Origin: an uncultured Treponema sp.
GTDB taxonomy: Bacteria > Spirochaetota > Spirochaetia > Treponematales > Treponemataceae
Length of the DNA stretch: 53,807 bases
Reading direction: 5' to 3'
NCBI GenBank assembly: GCA_934667505.1
Contig: CAKULY010000015.1
Span: forward strand, 1 to 53,807
In this document: positions 50,525 through 53,807 of the stretch, in pieces
How the letters are laid out: the number at the start of each line of letters is the position of its first letter
How positions within the stretch are numbered: the first letter of the stretch is position 1
Notes under the pieces: model-generated
Told to the model about the DNA's origin: nothing
Database searches by the model: none
Seen by the model: only the letters and a program-made list of their open reading frames with translations
Translations under genes and position numbers: made by a program

Positions 50525-51361
50525 ATGAAGAAAATAAATATACTTGATTATAAATTAAAGTCAAACTCTAATCTAATTTCGGGCGACTACGTTTTTGTTC
50601 CATTTTGCTTTGGCGGCGAACTGTTAGATTTAAAGAGTTTTCCAGGCTGGGGAATGTCCTTAAAAAATGCTTCTTCCATGCGTTTTAGATGGAACGAGAC
50701 AAATCCTGCAAGGGAAAAATTTCTTTCTGCTGTTGCTAAAAATTCTAGCCCGATTGCAATTGAGCAGAATCACACAAAAATAGTTTATGAAATAGAATCT
50801 GAAAGAGATTCTTTTAGCAAAATTGGCGACGGAATAATTACCAAAAATAAATCTCTTATGCCTGTGGTTACGGTTGCCGATTGCGTGCCAATTTTCTTTT
50901 TTGATGTTGACTCTTGCGTTTTTGGAGTTGTTCATTCTGGCTGGAAAGGAACGGGAATCGTTCAGCAGTGGCTTTCTTTAGCGCAGCACCGATTTAATGT
51001 TGTTCCAAAAAATGTATGTGTAGCAATTGGCGCGCATATAAATGACTGCTGCTATGTGGTAGATAAAACCCGTGCGGAATATTTTTGTTCTAATTTTACG
51101 CCAGATTGTGTAGCTCCTGTTAAAAAAGGCGAAGTTTTGTGCAAGGGAAGCGCCGCTTCCTGGAATTGTGGAAATCCGCCGTATTTTAGACTTTCATTAT
51201 TAAAAGCGAATCTTGAAATATTACGAAAATGCGGAATTCCCGAAGAAAACATAATCGTGTCTTCAAATTGTACCTGTTGCAACGAAGAATTTGGCTCTAA
51301 TAGAAGGGAAATTAGCCTTTCAAATACCTTTACAGTTCAAGCGGCTTTTGTAAGATTTTAG
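50525..51361 (+). CDS. pgeF: PgeF/YfiH family purine nucleoside or peptidoglycan-editing enzyme
   Basis: 278 residues, cytoplasmic. Zinc and catalytic residues in EQNHTKIVYEIE, VVTVADCVPIFFFD and FGVVHSGWKGTGIV match the Cu-oxidase_4/YfiH family (His-Cys-His). Members remove mis-incorporated peptidoglycan precursors, and some phosphorolyse adenosine. The adenosine deaminase gene at 43.2 kb makes the nucleoside role worth considering. No Shine-Dalgarno precedes the ATG, which follows TAATAT directly. Confidence 0.85.
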   Translation: MKKINILDYKLKSNSNLISGDYVFVPFCFGGELLDLKSFPGWGMSLKNASSMRFRWNETNPAREKFLSAVAKNSSPIAIEQNHTKIVYEIESERDSFSKIGDGIITKNKSLMPVVTVADCVPIFFFDVDSCVFGVVHSGWKGTGIVQQWLSLAQHRFNVVPKNVCVAIGAHINDCCYVVDKTRAEYFCSNFTPDCVAPVKKGEVLCKGSAASWNCGNPPYFRLSLLKANLEILRKCGIPEENIIVSSNCTCCNEEFGSNRREISLSNTFTVQAAFVRF

Positions 51362-51442
51362 ATTTAGCAAAAAACTAAAAATAAATTAAAAAGATAAAAA
51401 CGGCAATCTTTCAAAAAACTTGTTGCACGGGTGTTATGCGTG

Positions 51443-51478
51443 TTGTAACAAAATTGTAAAATTTGTAAAATATATAGT
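51443..51478 (+). promoter_or_regulatory. Promoter region with phased TTGTAA repeats
   Basis: TTGTAA at 51443, 51454 and 51464 (spacing 11 and 10 bp), then TATAGT (51473-51478), six bases before ATG 51485. Phased T/A tracts could bend DNA or form an UP element. Confidence 0.45.
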
Positions 51479-51484
51479 AATTTT

Positions 51485-52261
51485 ATGTTTGTCAAAAATA
51501 TCAAAAATCAAATTTTATTGTTTGTTTTGTTAGTCCTTTCTTTTATTTCAAATTCTTGTAAAAAGGATTTTGCGCCTACAGCCGTTGATGGAGGTTTTGT
51601 TGAAGTGTTGCCCGCTGCAAAAGACAGTTCTGCTCTTGAGCTTCCCACTCAGTTGTGGCATGTGGATAACCGCTGTATTTGCGTTCTTTTTGGTTATGGC
51701 TACAATGATTCTGATTTTGTTTCATCTATGGAAGCAAAACTTTTTGAAAATTACGGTAACTTTGAAGAAAATGGGCTTGTTTTAAGTCTTGTCTTTCCTG
51801 ATGATTTTAAAAGGGGGTCAAAGGCTTATATTTCATATTTAACATCTGTTTTGGAAGATAAAAACATAAGCGGAATTATTTTGCTTGGTGCTCCAGAAGG
51901 TACTTATTCTGCAATTGCTCGGCTACAGGATTTGAGAGACCAGTTTTTTGATTTTCCTATAATTTCTCTTTTTAGCCAAGATGATGTGCTTGCAATGGAA
52001 GATAGCGCTGATTTTGTTCTTGACAAAGCTCAAAGAGCAGAGATTAATGGTCTTGTTGCAGAAACTGAGCAGTCTTTTGTAAGCGATGTTCCAGAACTTT
52101 TAATAAGGGCTGTTAGGTTGGCAAATCTTGCTAACGCTCCATTTAAAAAGAACAGTGAACTTTACGAGATTGTAAAAAACTTTGTATTTCCTATGAAGGT
52201 TTCAAGGTACGTAGATCCTGAAACTGGTCTTATATCCATAAATCATTTTGTTTTGGAATAA
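51485..52261 (+). CDS. Putative lipoprotein with substrate-binding-like fold
   Basis: 258 residues. Lipobox-like FISNSC at about residue 25, relaxed as is usual in spirochaetes. The remainder resembles a periplasmic-binding or DUF3798-like alpha/beta sequence (VLFGYGYNDSDFVSSMEAKL, GIILLGAPEGTYSAIARL). Not assigned to a ligand. The transcript looks leaderless. The phosphodiesterase gene begins 2 bp after its stop, so the pair is co-transcribed. Confidence 0.65.
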   Translation: MFVKNIKNQILLFVLLVLSFISNSCKKDFAPTAVDGGFVEVLPAAKDSSALELPTQLWHVDNRCICVLFGYGYNDSDFVSSMEAKLFENYGNFEENGLVLSLVFPDDFKRGSKAYISYLTSVLEDKNISGIILLGAPEGTYSAIARLQDLRDQFFDFPIISLFSQDDVLAMEDSADFVLDKAQRAEINGLVAETEQSFVSDVPELLIRAVRLANLANAPFKKNSELYEIVKNFVFPMKVSRYVDPETGLISINHFVLE

Positions 52262-52263
52262 TT

Positions 52264-52905
52264 ATGAATGCAATGAAAATTTTAAAAGAAGGAATTTTTG
52301 CTTCCTCAAAAGATTTTTTATTGCTAAGCAAAATGGAATCTGCCAGGATTTTGGTCATTAGCGATAGTCACGGTTATTCGCCTATGTTAAAAGAAATTGT
52401 TTCAAAATTTGGGGCTGATGTTCAAGCAATGGTTTTTTGTGGAGATGGAATTTATGATCTTTTGAGCGCTGATTTTAAAAAACTTCCGCCTGTTGTGGGC
52501 TTTGTGCGCGGTAATAACGACCCTTCTTCTGTAGTTTTAAAAAACGGTCTTTTTGAGAAAAGAATTTCAGTTCCTTCACAGATTCAGTTGACTGTTTGCG
52601 AAAAAAAAATACTTGTCTGCCATGGAAATGATTGCGGCGTTTACTATTCAGTTTCTGGTGCAGAATCAGTTGCTCAAATGCAAGGCTGCCAGGCAGTCGT
52701 TTTTGGGCATACTCATGTGCCATGTGAAAATATGCACGTCATTTATTCAATGAATCCCGGTAGCATTAGCAGTCCTAGAAGAGCTTCCAAGCTAAGTTTT
52801 GCAATTCTTGAAGTAAATGCAAATCATTTTAGTTCCGTTTTTTATAAAATTGAAGAGGGCATAAATCCTAGTTTTGTTCCCTATATTCCAGATTATTATT
52901 ATTAG
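52264..52905 (+). CDS. YfcE-type metallophosphoesterase
   Basis: 213 residues. Calcineurin-like: ISDSHGYS (metal D and H), FCGDGIYD, RGNNDPSS, CHGNDCG and FGHTHVPC follow the YfcE/MJ0936 order. The enzyme hydrolyses phosphodiesters; the natural substrate is unknown. A 23-residue N-terminal extension precedes the conserved core; an internal ATG (MESARILVI) could be the real start. It is encoded directly downstream of the lipoprotein gene. Confidence 0.85.
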   Translation: MNAMKILKEGIFASSKDFLLLSKMESARILVISDSHGYSPMLKEIVSKFGADVQAMVFCGDGIYDLLSADFKKLPPVVGFVRGNNDPSSVVLKNGLFEKRISVPSQIQLTVCEKKILVCHGNDCGVYYSVSGAESVAQMQGCQAVVFGHTHVPCENMHVIYSMNPGSISSPRRASKLSFAILEVNANHFSSVFYKIEEGINPSFVPYIPDYYY

Positions 52906-52921
52906 GTCTAAAACTGAGTTT

Positions 52922-53596
52922 TTATAAAAAATTCAACAAAAAACTGTCTTCTTCTAATCTAAAATCAAACTTTCCGTGTCCTGGAAATACATGGGTTTCC
53001 TTTGGAATTGTGTTTGCAATCATTTTTAAGGATTGTTCCATAAGCTGCTGGTTTCCGCCTTCTAAATCTGTGCGTCCGTAAGATTGAAAAAAAAGTGTGT
53101 CGCCAGAAATAAAAAGGCTTTTATTTTTGTTAAAAAGGCAGCAGCTTCCAGGCGTGTGTCCCGGCGTATGAATAAAGTTCCAATCTGGAAGCAAATCTTT
53201 TAGTTCAGTTTTATCTTCTATTAATATATCTGGTTCTGGCAGATTTTTTAAGGCTAAGGCAATGTCTTGAGTTCCCATGTATTCAAGGGAGGTGAACTGC
53301 GCTTTGTAAGCGTTTTTACCCACAAGATTTGCATCTGATTTGTGGCAAATAAGGGGCACGTCCGGAAACTTTTCTTTTAGTATTCCAGTTCCGGTTATAT
53401 GGTCAAAGTGACCGTGCGTAAGAATTACCGCCTTTGGATTAAGACTGTTTTTTAATAAAAAATCAGTGATTTTATTTTCGTCGCAAGTAAGAAAACATGC
53501 TGCGGGATCTACTACAAAAACATCGTTTTGATTTAGTTTGACGATTAGCGTGTTTACTTGAAATGGGCCTGTGTTTAAAACTTGAATATCTTTCAT
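52922..53596 (-). CDS. Metallo-beta-lactamase-fold hydrolase (glyoxalase II-like)
   Basis: 224 residues from ATG 53596. THGHFDHITGTG (HxHxDH), HTPGHTPGSCCLF, SGDTLFFQSYGRTD and FPGHGKFD are the MBL metal ligands in order, as in YcbL/GloB-like hydrolases. Small thioester substrate likely. A TTG 18 nt upstream has no ribosome site. It is the second MBL-fold enzyme in the window and is convergent with the phosphodiesterase gene, 16 bp apart. Confidence 0.88.
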   Translation of the reverse strand: MKDIQVLNTGPFQVNTLIVKLNQNDVFVVDPAACFLTCDENKITDFLLKNSLNPKAVILTHGHFDHITGTGILKEKFPDVPLICHKSDANLVGKNAYKAQFTSLEYMGTQDIALALKNLPEPDILIEDKTELKDLLPDWNFIHTPGHTPGSCCLFNKNKSLFISGDTLFFQSYGRTDLEGGNQQLMEQSLKMIANTIPKETHVFPGHGKFDFRLEEDSFLLNFL

Positions 53597-53618
53597 TTTT
53601 ATAAAAAAGTGCAAAATC

Positions 53619-53684
53619 GGCTGCCCAAAAAGTATTCGATTAAAAAATGAGCTAAAACTCTATAACCGAAGCATTTGGGCAGCC
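53619..53684. terminator. Hairpin upstream of the MBL gene
   Basis: GGCTGCCCAAA (53619-53629) pairs perfectly with TTTGGGCAGCC (53674-53684), 11 bp. On the plus strand TTTTATT follows. It may end a transcript entering from either side, or sit in the MBL gene's leader. Confidence 0.55.
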
Positions 53685-53697
53685 GTTTTATTATATA

Positions 53698-53807
53698 TTA
53701 GCTCAAATTTCGAGTTTTTTATAACTGTTAGAAAAAAATGCTTTCAGCGAATTTACACTTTGTTCAGACGGTTGTGCTCGCACTTCGTTTGAATGGAATT
53801 GGGGTGC
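53698..53807 (-). repeat. Dispersed MITE-like element, copy D (cut by the window end)
   Basis: Begins TTAGCTCAAATTTCGAG and matches copy C closely in the same orientation (ATAACTGTTAG, GCTTTCAGCGAATT, CAGACGGTTGTGCTCGC). The rest lies beyond the window. Confidence 0.85.

Noticed and set aside
1..53807. CRISPR arrays, prophage, insertion sequence transposases, rRNA, tmRNA, RNase P or SRP RNA
   Set aside because: No regular direct-repeat array, no phage or transposase proteins, and no recognisable conserved RNA other than tRNA-Arg and the riboswitch-like leader.

Overview
The window is AT-rich chromosomal DNA, most likely from a Treponema (Spirochaetota), probably a gut or rumen species. Supporting signs are a roughly 900-residue GreA with a long helical-repeat N-terminus, a cytidylate kinase fused to ribosomal protein S1, an extra FliG-family protein, many lipoproteins with relaxed lipoboxes, and a treponemal DUF5312-type protein. 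There is no phage, transposase, CRISPR array or rRNA; one tRNA-Arg is present. Family names are recognised by eye from motifs, not from searches.

Layout: 0.2-8.2 kb holds an M16 protease pair, NudC, a FliG paralogue and a large PreP-type M16C protease. 8.4-12.5 kb holds a small unknown protein, a lipocalin/CrtC-like protein and ClpB. 12.6-14.1 kb is a lone OadB-type Na+ decarboxylase beta subunit on the minus strand, preceded by a sigma70 promoter, a yybP-ykoY (Mn2+) riboswitch-like aptamer and a terminator that shares the aptamer's closing strand. 14.2-18.9 kb is an accessory stretch (unknown protein, Fn3-like lipoprotein, TetR plus secreted protein plus flavodoxin-fold reductase, GNAT, CD3324-like regulator), much of it clearly richer in GC than its surroundings.

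19.4-25.9 kb carries deoC, a metallo-beta-lactamase-fold enzyme, the giant greA, a TPR protein and rpe. 26.0-29.5 kb is an envelope-looking TPR/secreted/TPR operon. 29.6-38.2 kb is a long housekeeping run: recA, folK, scpA, scpB, an rRNA pseudouridine synthase gene, cmk-rpsA, a GAF/sigma54 activator and a membrane-anchored TPR protein. 38.2-40.9 kb holds three lipoproteins around tRNA-Arg. 41.0-53.6 kb holds TatD, a diguanylate cyclase, adenosine deaminase, a LUD protein, a ParE-type topoisomerase subunit, a cation/proton antiporter, DUF5312, PgeF, a lipoprotein, a phosphodiesterase and a second MBL-fold hydrolase.

Three patterns cut across the genes. (1) At least eight genes have a good -10 hexamer ending only 6-9 nt before the start codon and no Shine-Dalgarno, which predicts leaderless mRNAs alongside ordinary SD-led genes. 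(2) A dispersed non-coding element of about 210-225 bp with terminal inverted repeats (18 bp perfect in one copy) occurs five times, once as an internal-deletion derivative. (3) A second family of small palindromes with a TCAAG/CTTGA loop occurs three times. The riboswitch in front of a lone oadB is the most unusual single locus.
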